This document shows, in pieces, positions 41,471 to 52,282 of a stretch of DNA of 64,000 nucleotides (positions within the stretch are counted from its first letter, which is position 1; each line of letters starts with the position of its first letter). The stretch is taken from positions 62,001 to 126,000 of the forward strand of contig JAMPIV010012156.1 of assembly GCA_024509875.1 (NCBI GenBank), given 5' to 3'. The notes beneath the pieces are model-generated. The model searched no databases and was not told the origin of the DNA. It saw only the letters and a list, made by a program, of their open reading frames with translations. This DNA is from Oreohelix idahoensis (taxonomy: Eukaryota > Mollusca > Gastropoda > Stylommatophora > Oreohelicidae). Both the position numbers and the translations under genes were made by a program.

Positions 41471-41819
41471 GTTAGATAGAAGTACATTATGTAGGTCGAT
41501 CAGTCTACAATGATACAAGTGATGGAAGGATTTATTATTTAGAATTTATTAGATAATGCGAAATAAACGGCCACGGATTTTGTGGAGAAATTATTACCCG
41601 ATATACATGGAAATAGTTATTATGAAAAATGGGCATGTCGTTCATGAATTACGAGTAGATTATATATGTAAATCAGTCTACAGTGGTGTAAATTGATTGC
41701 AGAATTTTATTCCCTGCGAAATATGAACCGTACAAGGAGAATGTCTGACGCTGTGTACTTGGGATCATACTGAAGAATAGTCTATCATATGTGAATGAAT
41801 CAGATATATATTGAAGTCG

Positions 41820-42010
41820 TGGTTTGGTTTGGTTTATCAAACGTGGGACTATCAGAGATGGACGTGAGAGAGGATGCATCCGTCTTATGTACAACCAGCG
41901 TGCTACAGGTACAGTTAGCATTCATACTCTTCGACATTTGCTGAGGAGACTGAGCACCTGTGGGTTTGCCCGGAGTGCAGTGATTCTGATCTACAATATT
42001 AATAAGGTTT
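41820..42010 (+). pseudogene. Possible Tc1-type transposase relic
   Basis: A 62-codon reading with VSIHTLRHLLRRLSTCGFA, reminiscent of the second helix-turn-helix of Tc1 transposases. The match is weak, with no terminal repeats. Confidence 0.22.
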
Positions 42011-42202
42011 GATTTGGTTTTGGTCTTGAGGACTATCTTCATTGCACACGGACTACTCCGTCAGTGCTCCGATCTCCTCCTTTAGATCACACAAGGAGGA
42101 TCTCAGCACAGTGCACGAACTCCGTATCACCGGCGAGAATCCCAGTGTGTGTGTGTATAGGAATCACACATTCTATAAATATTTTTGTTGTGGGTAGGTG
42201 TG

Positions 42203-42531
42203 ACGGTATTGCCTCCCCTGCTTTGCAGTAGTGGTCCAACAGTGACCAAACTCAAGAGGATCTAATATAAGCTTCAATGGAGTCTATTTGTACACAAGAT
42301 TACTCTTGGCAGAAATGTAGATAGAAGAGTAGTAAAGCTTCTGTCACATGGGAGTCTTCACAAGAAATTCAGGTAAGCGAAAACAATGCTGGCTGTCGCT
42401 AAGCACGTTAATTCTGTAACCTGCCGACCACTTTTGTGAAGAATTTAAGCACTTATTTATCAGCTCGTGAAGCCCCCACCCCTGATTTACTCGTTGGAAT
42501 TCTCTTATTCAAGTATAGCTCTGTTTAGAAT
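42203..42531 (+). repeat. Repeat F copy 3, cut by RTE-d
   Basis: Colinear with 8722-9062 and 33850-34172 until AGCTCTGTTTAGAAT, where the RTE-d LINE begins. The CTGTTTAGAAT end is duplicated at 44210-44220. Confidence 0.78.
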
Positions 42532-42537
42532 TCATCA

Positions 42538-43434
42538 TCATGTAGCATGTCCTTTGCAGAACGTCGCTCTCATCACAGCCCGCCTGAAAGACTCTCGATC
42601 TCTAGCCAGCCCTCCTGCCTCCTCCATTGTCATGTTCAAGGTGTCTTCAATGTCCTGTGTCCACCGTCGTCTTGGTCGGCCCCTGCCTCGCCTTCCAGGT
42701 ACCATACCCTCCATCACTGCTCTCTCTAAGCCACTATGACGTTTAATGTGGCCAAAATATTTCAGTTTCCGGGATATAATATTGTTTATAAGCCAGTTTT
42801 CCTCGATGTTCAGGTCGTGTAGGATGTCTATATTTTTCTTCTTCTTGGTCCAAGATATTCTGAGAATTTTTCTGTAACACTTTGCTTCGAAAGATTCGAT
42901 TTTTTTCTTTAATGTTTGAGTAATGGTCCATGATTCACATCCACACGTTGCTACCGGAAAGATGCAAGTTCTCAGAAGTTTTACTTTTATTAATTTGCTG
43001 GTGTTATGCCATAGGTTCTTCATTTTGTTTAACCTCTGCATTGCTATGGCCAGTCTCCTTCTGACCTCTTTTGAGCAGTCTCCATTGTTGTTAATTATGG
43101 AGCCAAGATATTCAAAATTTGTGACATTTTCAATTTCATTATCACTGATGGTAATTTTTGGTTGGCATCTTGTTTTATCTGTGGACATTATCTTTGTTTT
43201 TTGTTTGTTTGTTTGTTTTTGTTTTTTCAGAAAAAGGTTCTGATCCTCACTGTGTCTTTTGACAGACAGGATTAACTGTTCTAGCCCCTTGGCACTGTTT
43301 GAAAGAATAACTGTGTCATCTGCGTACCTGAGTTCTGGGATCGCATTTCCACCAATTGTGAACGGATCGCAATGTTCACATTCTTGGTCACTCCGAACAT
43401 TTCTCATTATATTTTCTGCATAGATGTTAAACAA
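42538..43434 (-). pseudogene. RTE-d RT end and C-terminal region
   Basis: 298 codons on the minus strand. RT active site YADD in LRYADDTVILSNSAKGLEQL near residue 38, then VTNFEYLGSIINNNGDCSKE near 106, RTCIFPVATCGCESW near 160, FEAKCYRKILRISW near 184, GHIKRHSGLERAVMEG near 237 and RGRGRPRRRWTQDIEDTL near 258, ending AMRATFCKGHAT. This is a well-preserved RTE C-terminus. A frameshift near 43437 separates it from the upstream RT part. Confidence 0.88.
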
Positions 43435-43894
43435 GTATGGAGAGAGGATGCAACCGTCTTACTCCCCTTTTCACCTCAAACCATCCTGATGTTTCCCCCG
43501 CTACTCTGACTGCTGCTTGTTGTTCATGGTATAGTGTTTCAATTAGATGGATCAAATGCGCCGGAAACCCCATGTCTCTCATGATGTTCCACAATTTCTG
43601 ATGTTGTACGCAGTCGAAGGCTTTGGTGTAATCTACAAAACAGGTATGAAGATCTACATTGTATTCTCTGCATTTCTCGAGGATGTTTCTCACATTAAAA
43701 ATGTGATCTCTCGTACCTCTCCCTTGTCTAAAACCCGCCTGTACTTCATGTATTTCATGTTCTAACTTTCTTTCTATCCTTTTCATGATAATCCGCAAGA
43801 GGATTTTGCTGGCATGACTTATTAATACAATAGTACGATAGTTTGTACACAGTTTTAAATTGCCTTTCTTTGGGAGAGGGATATACACAGATCT
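43427..43894 (-). pseudogene. RTE-d RT central part
   Basis: Minus-strand RT: VYIPLPKKGNLKLCTNYRTI, HASKILLRIIMKRIERKLEH, VQAGFRQGRGTRDHIFNVRN and CFVDYTKAFDCVQHQKLW with the first catalytic Asp, then VKRGVRR where R-Q-G-C would be expected. It is frameshifted at that point into the downstream frame. Confidence 0.85.
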
Positions 43895-44213
43895 TGGTAA
43901 AAATGGTAACATATTAACAGAAAGTAAGGATATATTGGAGAGATGGAAGGAGTACTGCAGAGAAATGTATGAAGATAGTACAAAGACCCAAGACATGACG
44001 ATAGAAAGTGAAGAGAGAGAGAGAGCCAGAACCTATATTAGATGAAGTACGTGCAGCAATCAAAAGCCTGAAGAAAGGGAAATCACCAGGATGCTATGAT
44101 ATACCAACTGAACTAATCCAAGCAGGAGGAGAGGCCAGTGTCCTCGTTTATCATGCACTATGTGTGAAGATCTGGAACAGTGCAATCTGGCCCAAAGCAT
44201 GGAAAAGATCTGT
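43889..44213 (+). pseudogene. RTE-d inverted segment (linker and RT start)
   Basis: The plus strand reads LGKNGNILTESKDILERWKE, then, one frame away after a break near 44025, EPILDEVRAAIKSLKKGKSP, TELIQAGGEASVLVYHALCV and WPKAWKRSV. This is the part of RTE-d that immediately precedes VYIPLPKKG on the minus strand. Confidence 0.85.
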
Positions 44214-44221
44214 TTAGAATG

Positions 44222-46610
44222 TGTGTAGCAATTGACTGAGACAAATATGCAGTAACTTTAAAATGAAAAAATTGAAGTTAATTTTGTCACATTACAAATA
44301 ACAAAATTTAATAATCACTTTAGTTTTAACAGTTTGAAAATAATTTGAATAGTTATGGATAAAGAAAAGCTATCATCCTCGTATTTGGGATTGCGAAAAG
44401 GGTAAGAAAGTTCAGATGGCATCATATATTTGAACTTTGCTGCCAATGACGGTTCTGTCTTTTCACACTGATCACTCGTCTCTGGTCAAGGTTGTCGGGT
44501 GTAGCTCGTCTCCAAGAAACTTCAAGGACAGTCTACACAGTCCGACCTTTGTCTTAAAGCGTAGGCCACTGATCCCGTCTTGTTCCAGAAATAGTACGTC
44601 TGCTGGTACCACCAATAACTGTGATAGAAGAATAGAAAAGAACGCTCTTCTGAGTATGGCGTTCTCCGACACAGTTATGTGTCCCCCCTCTTCTGTTTCA
44701 CCATCCCAATTAACTCAGAGTTTACCCTCGATGAGAATTAAATTTAATCCCTCGGGATAAAACTTCCTTTACATTTAAACTGAATAGCTTTAGCTTTACA
44801 TTACATTTAAATGAAAAGGCTAAACGTACAGATATAATATGTTGTACATTTATATCTCCGCTGTTTGAAAAGTGTTCACAATATAAATTCATTCGTATTT
44901 CATTTACATTTACACTTGTGGAAAAGTTTGAAACTTCTATTAATTAAAATGAATATTTTCCCATGGACATTTACACCAGTTTAAAGCTATGAACTTTTCT
45001 AACGAGACCTTTGATATCATCTTGAACGGGGAAAAACTACAGAAAGTTGAAAGTTTCAATTATTTAGGCAGTAAAATGACTCAGGATGGTGACACAACAA
45101 GAGAAATCCATACTAGAATTGCTTTGGCAGCTAGCGCCTTCAATAGATTATTTAACATTTGGAAATTACGATCATTGAATATACATACCAAGCTTCGTCT
45201 GTTTAATTCAAATGTTATCTCAGTGTTAACATACGGCTGTGAGAGTTGGAAAATAACAAAATCATTGGAGAACAAGCTGAATACATTCGAGAACAAATGT
45301 CTTAGAAAACTCATGAACATCTGTTGGAAAGAATTCAAGACTAATCGACAAATAAGAGAAGACTCTAGGCAGAAATATGTCTCCGACTATATAAGGAAAA
45401 GACGATGGTCATATATCGGTCATTACATTAATTTTAAAGTGAATATGTTTATAGAGACATTTACGCTGCTTTGAAAATGTACGTCTTATGCTTAGAATGA
45501 ACATCATTTCTTTTCATCTTTCCCTCCCAGCTCCATAGGGAATCTGGAACTACTTTATGCGTTTAGTTCTCTTTACGAAACTATCAATAAAGCAATCACC
45601 AGCCTGTGCAGTAGTGGTTCATGAATCATCATTCTATACGCTGAGGTTGCCAGCCTCAAATGACTTTGACATCCAATATCGAGTTTCACACAATAAAATT
45701 CACATGGCAATATATACATATATATGTTAGTTCACATGTTAGTAATAAAATATGAAATGTAAATCCAACTTACGCCAATCCTGGCTACAGACTTGTCGCA
45801 CAGATTAATAAAAGAGACGAATCTTCTCTTACACGGATCAGAGATTTCTTTGAATTTTACAATAGATTGCCCCTTCTGACTCCGTGTTTTTTTTTCTTTC
45901 AGTTTTCCTAGTTCCGTTGTTTCTTATTAAATGTATAGATCTCCTATGCTTTATAAGTCTTATCTGGTTCTCCAATAAAAGGTCCGGATAACAATTAGGA
46001 ATTATGAATCTAGTTTTCACTCTGGCGAAGGTCTGGTGTTGTCTTGGCGAGCGTGCAAATCACAGAGAAATAAAACTCTGAAATTGTGAGCCTATATTCC
46101 CTCCAGTGATGTTATGAATCTAATCAGAAAGATCCAATCATTTCAAATCATGCAGGATAGGCTGTGATATTTCAAAATAGTCCCACGTGAAATAAGGTGC
46201 GTGCCTGCAAAGGTCACGTATTACCATATATGGACATCTGATGCCTTGTATACACTCTTACAAACACATTTGTAGACTCATACTGTCTAAAATGTAATAA
46301 ATCCATGATTACTTTTTAACCAAGGACCGGAAGCAATTACATCACATTTGTCTGCCCACATGTGACACACCGACAGTAATCTCGTTATCTATCGTATGCG
46401 TGCGCAAACGCCGGGTCTTATCGGTGAATTAAGCCGATAGCGCAGACCGATGTAAGTTTTAGTCGGCCGCGCCTATAACCACAAATCTGGTAGCACTCCT
46501 TGCAAATGTGATATTTATCACCTACATGGTGATTTGATAAAATCAGATATCTGCTACTTAGCAGAAAAATAAAGAAAGAAAGAAGGAAAAGTGCGATAAT
46601 TGCCACCACC
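44222..46610 (+). repeat. Repeat G copy 3, diverged, with an RTE-b insertion
   Basis: Shares scattered blocks with copies 1 and 2: TTTAACAGTTTGAAAATAA, AGAATTAAATTTAAT, GCAATCACCAGCCTGTGCAG, GTAGTGGTTCATGAAT and GCTGAGGTTGCCAGCCTCA. It also has the A-rich end near 46565. An RTE-b fragment lies inside at 44989-45422. Confidence 0.5.
44989..45474 (+). pseudogene. RTE-b C-terminal fragment, uninterrupted sister copy
   Basis: 161 codons: MNFSNETFDIILNGEKLQKV, VESFNYLGSKMTQDGDTTRE, LFNSNVISVLTYGCESWKIT and IRKRRWSYIGH. From 45068 it is almost identical to 9078-9392, and across 45381-45395 it is the empty-site version of the mariner target. The LINE sequence stops after GGTCAT at 45424; the remaining residues come from flanking DNA. 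Both ends are truncated. Confidence 0.85.
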
Positions 46611-46851
46611 TAATAGAAACCAGTACTACAAATGCACCGATACTGCCGGAGAGAACCAAAGATCGATTGAGGTCGCCCCGTTTCGTCACAGTAGGTTTCT
46701 AATTTGTAAATTTTTGCCAGGGCAACGGCCTTCCAGATAGGCCTACTCTTTACGATTTCCAACTGCCGCCGGATTTTTAACGTGCGCATCCTGGGAGAGT
46801 ATGACATCATTAGGACCACTGGTTCTGAAAAAAATATCTCCATACATTTTA

Positions 46852-46930
46852 TTCCCTCAACTGGGAATCGAACCCGGTACCTCTAGAATACGAGGCGGAC
46901 GCCATACCTCTTAGCCACTCCGACCACTAT
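46852..46930 (-). mobile_element. tRNA-like SINE head, minus strand
   Basis: The reverse complement has GAGTGGCTAAGAGGTATGGC (A box) and GGGTTCGATTCCCAG (B box). The acceptor ends GGTCGGA and TTGAGGG do not pair, so this is tRNA-derived and not a functional tRNA. Confidence 0.5.
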
Positions 46931-47342
46931 TTTTTGAAGTCGTGAATTACTATGAAACCATTGCTGTTTTAATGTGAGGATCGGACAACTTGAGTTTTTG
47001 TCACATAATTATTTAGTTTTTTTCCTGTTCTTTCTCGGAACAATTCATCTCAAATTCAATTTCCCGTATTATCATGCGAAATGCATCGCCTCGGGAATCT
47101 TTCATACTTTGTGAATTCATCATCACAACTCCCATAACATTTTGTCGTGGGGGTACCACACTAAATTGGCGCTTGACTGATAGTCGCTACTCTTGTGTAT
47201 CAATTGCTAGCTCGTTTAGTTCCGCGGCGGGTAGGTTTTTTTCATTCTTGTATGTTGTCAATCCACTTCTTTTTCTGACTTCCCTGTGTCTAGTGAATTA
47301 CCCTAGGTGTTAAAAGGATTGCCTGAGCGTGTAAATTGGGTT
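46931..47342. other. Unassigned sequence
   Basis: No family or gene recognised. Confidence 0.4.
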
Positions 47343-47369
47343 GGGGGGGGGGGGGGGGGGGGGGGGGGG
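47343..47369 (+). repeat. Poly-G run of 27 bases
   Basis: Uninterrupted G, preceded by AAATTGGGTT and followed by TGGAGAG. Confidence 0.9.
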
Positions 47370-47427
47370 TGGAGAGAATGTTCAGATTTTCGACGGCAAT
47401 CCCTGTTCGCCTCGCAGTGCGCCTCAG

Positions 47428-47610
47428 CAAATCAGATTACACCTGCAAAAATCTGATTACGCCCTGATAAATCAGATTATATCTCCAAAAATCTGATTAC
47501 ACCCCGACGAATCAGATTATACTCCAAAAATAATGTTACACCTCTAAAACTCAGAAAACGCACGCACAAATCAGACTACACCTACATAAATCATATTTCA
47601 TTTTGAAACA
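47428..47610. repeat. Tandem AATCAGATTA / ATCTGATTAC repeats
   Basis: About eight copies of a roughly 20-bp unit, CTGATTACxCCxxxxAAATC, in head-to-tail order with alternating AAATCAGATTA and AAATCTGATTA cores, each a partial dyad. Confidence 0.65.
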
Positions 47611-47705
47611 AACCCCCATGGACCGTGCGTGGGTGGTGGTGCTTGAAATTATTGTCTTTGATCCCCTTTAGTACTGTCGCTATTTTGGCACTTTCGTATC
47701 CCCTC

Positions 47706-47984
47706 AGGAGCCCCGGTAGCGCAGTAGTTAGTGCAATGTCTTCCTAGCTTGGTGGTCCATGGTTCAATCCCCAGTTGAGGTGGGATTTTTTTAGACCGCA
47801 AACGGCTCTGATGTCGACCCAGCCTCGTGAATTGGGTACCAGAGTAACTCTGGGAAGGTTAAGGCTGCCGGCGTGATGCTGACCACATCACCCCTAGTGT
47901 GCCGATGGTCAAAAAAATTTGAGCCTAACACCATATTCCCAGTAAGCCTCAATGGGCGTGTACTGGGGTCCTGTACTTTTACCT
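47706..47984 (+). mobile_element. SINE-B with 9-bp target duplication
   Basis: A 279-bp tRNA-derived SINE: A-box region GGTAGCGCAGTAGTTAGTGC and B box GGTTCAATCCCC, then the body with GGAAGGTTAAGGCTGCCGG. It is bounded by TATCCCCTC at 47697-47705 and 47985-47993. Confidence 0.88.
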
Positions 47985-48093
47985 TATCCCCTCTTAGTTT
48001 GTGTAAGTAAGCCTACTTTCCTCTTGTTTCCCGATTGATAATATTATCCTTCTCTTAGCAAATATTTATTGTTTATTAATCGCTGTCTCGCCG

Positions 48094-48336
48094 CAGCTGA
48101 GGTTCAAAGATGTGTGCAAGAGAGATATGAGGGCACTGGACATGGATCCAGCAACATGGGAGGATGAAGCTGCCGATCGCACTAAGTGGCGATGCTATTT
48201 ACGGCGCCACCTCAGATTGGGCGAAAAGAAGCTCACACAACAAGCAGAAGAGAGGAGAAAACGTCGAAAGGAGCACCAGGAAAATAAGCAGCTGAGAGCT
48301 GTCACATCAGGGGCGCATTCCCATAGTCAGTTATGA
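48094..48336 (+). pseudogene. LINE C-terminal fragment (RTE-e)
   Basis: Reads LRFKDVCKRDMRALDMDPAT, WEDEAADRTKWRCYLRRHLR, then an Arg/Lys/Glu-rich helix and HSHSQL before TGA. This CKRD(M)-AL and AADR-W pattern marks the very end of LINE polyproteins that carry a post-RT basic tail. The upstream part is absent. Confidence 0.7.
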
Positions 48337-48632
48337 CTGAAGGGGCTATTATTATTTTTATTATTGTTGTCTCACACCTCTTCAAGGACTAGTACCGTCT
48401 CACCAGCCGCCCTCCTTTCTTTTTATTAAATTTTTTTGTGGTTTATTACTAAGAGAAGTGAGGAAGAGTTGTTCAATGTCATGTAGAACCTATACTATTA
48501 TATGGATATGAATACTGGACAGATTGATCAATTACCGTGGTTGGAAGATGGTTCTTTCAGACAAGTACTACACATATAAGTATCACCATTTCCCTTTTCT
48601 GCCCTTATGTAGTATGAACCCCTACTGCTGTT
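48337..48632. other. Unassigned sequence
   Basis: A short TTATTATTTT tail region follows the LINE fragment; nothing else is recognised. Confidence 0.4.
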
Positions 48633-48649
48633 CCCCCCCCCCCCCCCCC
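48633..48649 (+). repeat. Poly-C run of 17 bases
   Basis: Homopolymer between CTGTT and TTGCAGG. Confidence 0.9.
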
Positions 48650-48949
48650 TTGCAGGAAGCTTCCACCGAAGCATTCATATGTTCTTTGCAGCAGTTGTTT
48701 CCTTACCAGCTTTCTTTACATATTGAGGTTGCCATCCTCTTGCAAATCAACAAAGTAGTCTGCTCTCACGGCAGACGTGGGAGAGCAAGAATCCTATTAG
48801 TCTGGTATTTCCTCAGAGACTATGCAGTGAAGAAGCCCATTAAGACAATATAAGAGTGAAATCAAATAATAAAGCTAATGCTAACAGGAATAAAAGAAGG
48901 TAGAAAATAATTCATTAGCTACGTACTTAGAAAAGAAAGGTGCGTTTAG

Positions 48950-49100
48950 ACCAAAAGTCGGTAACCAGTCGATCTCGCTCTACCGTTAAATCCCAGTGGA
49001 TTTTTTGGTAGATCTTTAGGTGACTGCGGGGAGGGGACTTTCAAACTAGGGAAATTTCAAATTCCGAACTAGACCTCTCCCGCGGGTGTCCGTGGATCAA
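48950..49100. repeat. Interspersed repeat H copy 1 (hAT-like)
   Basis: AAGTCGGTAACCAGTCGATC, TTTTTGGTAGATCTTTAGGT and GACCTCTCCCGCGGGTG align with 62404-62550. The GGCAAC-type end of the second copy recalls hAT non-autonomous elements. No transposase. Confidence 0.5.
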
Positions 49101-49233
49101 GGGTACTTTGTTCGCATTCCCAATGAAAACTCTTGAGCTGGCTACTAAAATATGTTCGTGAATTGCATGGGATAGGAACGCGATTCTTTTTTTAATGTAA
49201 GGTTCATCATCCCTCCTCCCCCCGCATAAAAAT

Positions 49234-49253
49234 AACACACACACAAACACACA

Positions 49254-49312
<59 letters not shown>

Positions 49313-49321
49313 GTATATATT

Positions 49322-49386
<65 letters not shown>
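49234..49386. repeat. Compound (CA)(TA)(GA) microsatellite
   Basis: CA units, then about 40 TA units, then about 29 AG units. Minus-strand Leu-Ser and Ile-Tyr ORFs here are artefacts. Confidence 0.93.
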
Positions 49387-49388
<2 letters not shown>

Positions 49389-49699
49389 CAGTCCACTTAA
49401 GCCGATTTCCGGTTTAGTTAAAGCAATTTTGCAGGTGCTGACAAAAAACAAAAGTTCTTTGGCTTTGTTTAAATAACTCTAGTTAAGTCGACCTCTGATC
49501 ACTCGAATTTTCGGATAAGTCGAAGTAATTGTTCAGTCCCAACTCAAATTAGGACTCGCTTAAACAGACGTTGGGGAGCCGCGCTGGTGTAATGGCTTCG
49601 GCGTTGTACTGGCGACCAGGTGTTCATGGTTCAAACCCGGGCGTCAGCGTTTGAAGAAATGTTTACGGCCGGAAATTTGACTGAATAGCCTGAACGGCT

Positions 49700-52114
49700 T
49701 GTCGTGGAATATTCTAATCCACATATATAAATTATCAAGTAAATATAAAGCCTAATAAATACATATAATAAATAAAGGAAGAAGAATGGTAAAGAACAGT
49801 GCTGTCACAATGACTGTACTCGAAATCCCCTTGTTTTCTACTGCGTATGCAAATTGTAACGTTTCACGTTGATATTAAAGGCCTTCTGCAACATACACGC
49901 GTTTCCCAAACACACAATAAAATGTGCTGCCTTTCTAAGAAAAACCTTGAAATATGCAAGTTGACCTAAATTTTAAATTCCATTCATGTCTTTTTCTACA
50001 CTATGTTACCAAGATCAAAAGACAGATGGACAAAAGGATAGCGAGAAGGGAGAGGCAGAAAGCCGAACACTAAACACGCTTCGCGCGATACACAAATGCT
50101 GCCATCACGCGTGTAAGACTACAAGCACTAACTTTTTCGGACGGACAGTGATAAAATACATTACCCATCCCAGAGTTAGGTTTATAAATCCTGAAAAACT
50201 CTTATTAGAAAAGATAACATTAGATGGGTTTACGGTTGAAAACATAACAGTACCCAGACAGCACATCTTCGAAACAGGAGGTAGAAAATACATATTTTGA
50301 ACGCAGCCACGTAGCTCTTTTAAATTTGGATATTTGGGTTCCTTAGGGCTTGCTGACAAAGAATATGTAAAACGTTACGCAAATAGTCCAGGAATTAATA
50401 AATTATACCCAAAATAAAATAGTGGGGGATGCCTGACAGCATGGAATCATTTCTGCTCATAAAATTTTTTTATAACGTGTTTGAAAAAAATCTTACGTTA
50501 CAGAATTAGCCTACCATGTAAACTCCAAATTGATTGGAGCGCAACAAATGAAAGACTAACCACGATTGGTCGGGCTATAAATACTATCTTTCGTTGTTAG
50601 GGGAGACGTGAAAAGGTAACATTTTTTCAAACACTTGTCGAAACGTGGCCTCATTGGCTAGACTCGCTGATATACTCACTTAGGAGCGTTAGTTCGAGAC
50701 CACTAGTGCAAATAATCTTGATAAAGCAACAGTGCGTTGAAGCCAGCTCATATTTGTGTTAAATAAAAGCCTGGAACATAAGCAGATGGGAATTTGTGCC
50801 AGTAAATGTGCCAGAATTCATTGCTAATCAACGTATCTGTGTTTAATTCTATGAATTGTGGTAAGCTTGAACCATTCAGTATCTTTTAATGAAAATTGAA
50901 TGTAAATTGTTAATTTATGCCTGTATATATATGTGTAGTTCAGTGGCAAACAGGAGATAAAGCCTATAATGCTCCAGCCTGAACAGAGGGTGTCGGAGGG
51001 AAGTAAAACGGCATGGAATGGCCAAATAGTACACTGACACCTGGATGATTGATTAGACAGAAATAATGCTGGAAGTGCAGAGGCGTAGTGACCATTAAGG
51101 AGGGTAATGCTGGTATAAAGTATTTCAGATGAAGCTGACAGTTGGCCTAACGCTCTGAACTCAATGTTTGTGTTGTATTGTGCTCAGTGTAGAACTAGAG
51201 TATCAATTAGTTATGAAGTAGAAGGTACATCCTTCCTGTTTTCAGGGACCGTGGTCTTGATGGTACTGAGCAGCACCGGGTCAGAGCTTTGCTGAATCCA
51301 GAGTCGGACAGCATACTCCTTGGTCCATTTAGCTATCAGTGAGGTGTCTCCAGAGCCCAGAGGAGAATTCGAGCAGAGGAGTCCTTCCCTGCCGCCATCA
51401 CGCAAGATAAGCTGATTTGGCCAGCTGAGCTCAACATTATGTCCCCTCATCTTGAAATGACTTTGTAAAAATAACATTCAGAGGGGAATTTAATTGTCTT
51501 AATATCAGGAACTGAGAACATCTCCAATAATAGTCCCAAAAGACAAACTATTGAAGTCATGATGACAAATACCAACAGAGCTTGAACAAAACAAAACCAG
51601 TATTACCTCATATTACCACTACACAACTGACACACATAGGATATTTTAATAATATATGTCACTACAATATTCATATTGATAAAGTCTGTACATATACTTG
51701 TAATTAAAATTGATTGTGATTCCTGGTTCCTTTGTATTTGAATCAGGACACATATACCTTTATGATAACCATGAATACATATTGTTATTTGAAAAGTTAT
51801 CAGTGACTCCTTAAGATATTCTCATAGAGTGTTATATGTATGTGAGTGTCACAGTGTTGTCAAGAGTAGTGGATTAAATTAAATTGTTTATCTGTCTGTT
51901 GTTGTGACTTACACTTCATCATACACATACCCTAGACACATAACGTAGTCATCACACTATTCCAGAATAATTCTGACTGAGATATGTAGATATGTGGTAG
52001 CAAGTAAGGTTATCTATAATACACTACTCTTAATAGATATAGATACCTTCACAGCTGATCTCAGTCAGTACACTAAGTCCCCTATAAATATTTATAACAT
52101 CCCACTTCACCACA
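49700..52114 (+). mobile_element. Solo LTR of the element A family, with a 385-bp intron-like insert
   Basis: A 2415-bp LTR related to 10880-12919, starting TGTCGTGG and ending CACCACA, bounded by the perfect 5-bp duplication CGGCT (49695-49699 and 52115-52119). It has no internal region, so it arose by LTR-LTR recombination. TATAAAT at 50576-50582 and AATAAA at 50762-50767 are conserved. It differs from the element A LTRs by scattered substitutions (older or a different subfamily). It carries an extra segment at 50861-51245 with GT...AG ends. Confidence 0.93.
50861..51245 (+). other. Intron-like segment in U5 of the solo LTR
   Basis: A 385-bp insert: donor GTAAGC directly after ATGAATTGTG, acceptor CCTTCCTGTTTTCAG with a pyrimidine-rich tract directly before GGACCGTGGTC, and a possible branch sequence CCTAAC at 51146-51151. 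Joining the flanks gives the ATTGTGGGACCGTGG sequence found at 12046-12060 and in the 3' LTR of element A. The insert has no terminal repeats and no similarity seen elsewhere in the window. Confidence 0.8.
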
Positions 52115-52282
52115 CGGCTCCTGTGATAAACCCTCTGTGGATGGGAAGGAGCGAAGCTCCTGACCGGGTTGGAAGGAAAGTCCTCAGGTTCCCCAGCCTC
52201 GCAATGACATGTCATTGGGCCGAAGGGCTGAAAGCCCAAGTGCCGCTGGTTAAGAAAAAAAAAAAAAAAAAAACAGACGTTG

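Larger units (their letters stand above)
42532..44209 (-). mobile_element. RTE-d LINE with twin-priming 5' inversion
   Basis: A minus-strand RTE LINE: 3' part from 43894 down to 42532, ending in a TGATGATGA tail. The preceding part of the same element lies inverted on the plus strand at 43889-44213. The plus-strand part ends at KAWKRSV, and the minus-strand part starts with the next residues, VYIPLPKKGN. The insert is bounded by the 11-bp duplication CTGTTTAGAAT (42521-42531 and 44210-44220). The palindrome AGATCT (43889-43894) lies at the inversion junction. Confidence 0.9.
49574..52270 (+). mobile_element. SINE-D split by a solo LTR
   Basis: tRNA-derived SINE in two parts (49574-49699 and 52120-52270): head GCTGGTGTAATGG (A box), GGTTCAAACCC (B box), body, then a poly-A tail of about 17 bases. 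It is flanked by the 12-bp duplication AAACAGACGTTG at 49562-49573 and 52271-52282. Without the LTR and one CGGCT it is about 277 bp. A second copy lies at 58126-58488. Confidence 0.88.

Noticed and set aside
46852..46930. Functional tRNA gene on the minus strand
   Set aside because: A and B boxes are present but the acceptor stem does not pair; better explained as a SINE head.
49041..49451. 136-codon minus-strand ORF with Leu-Ser and Ile-Tyr stretches
   Set aside because: It is driven by the compound CA/TA/GA microsatellite.
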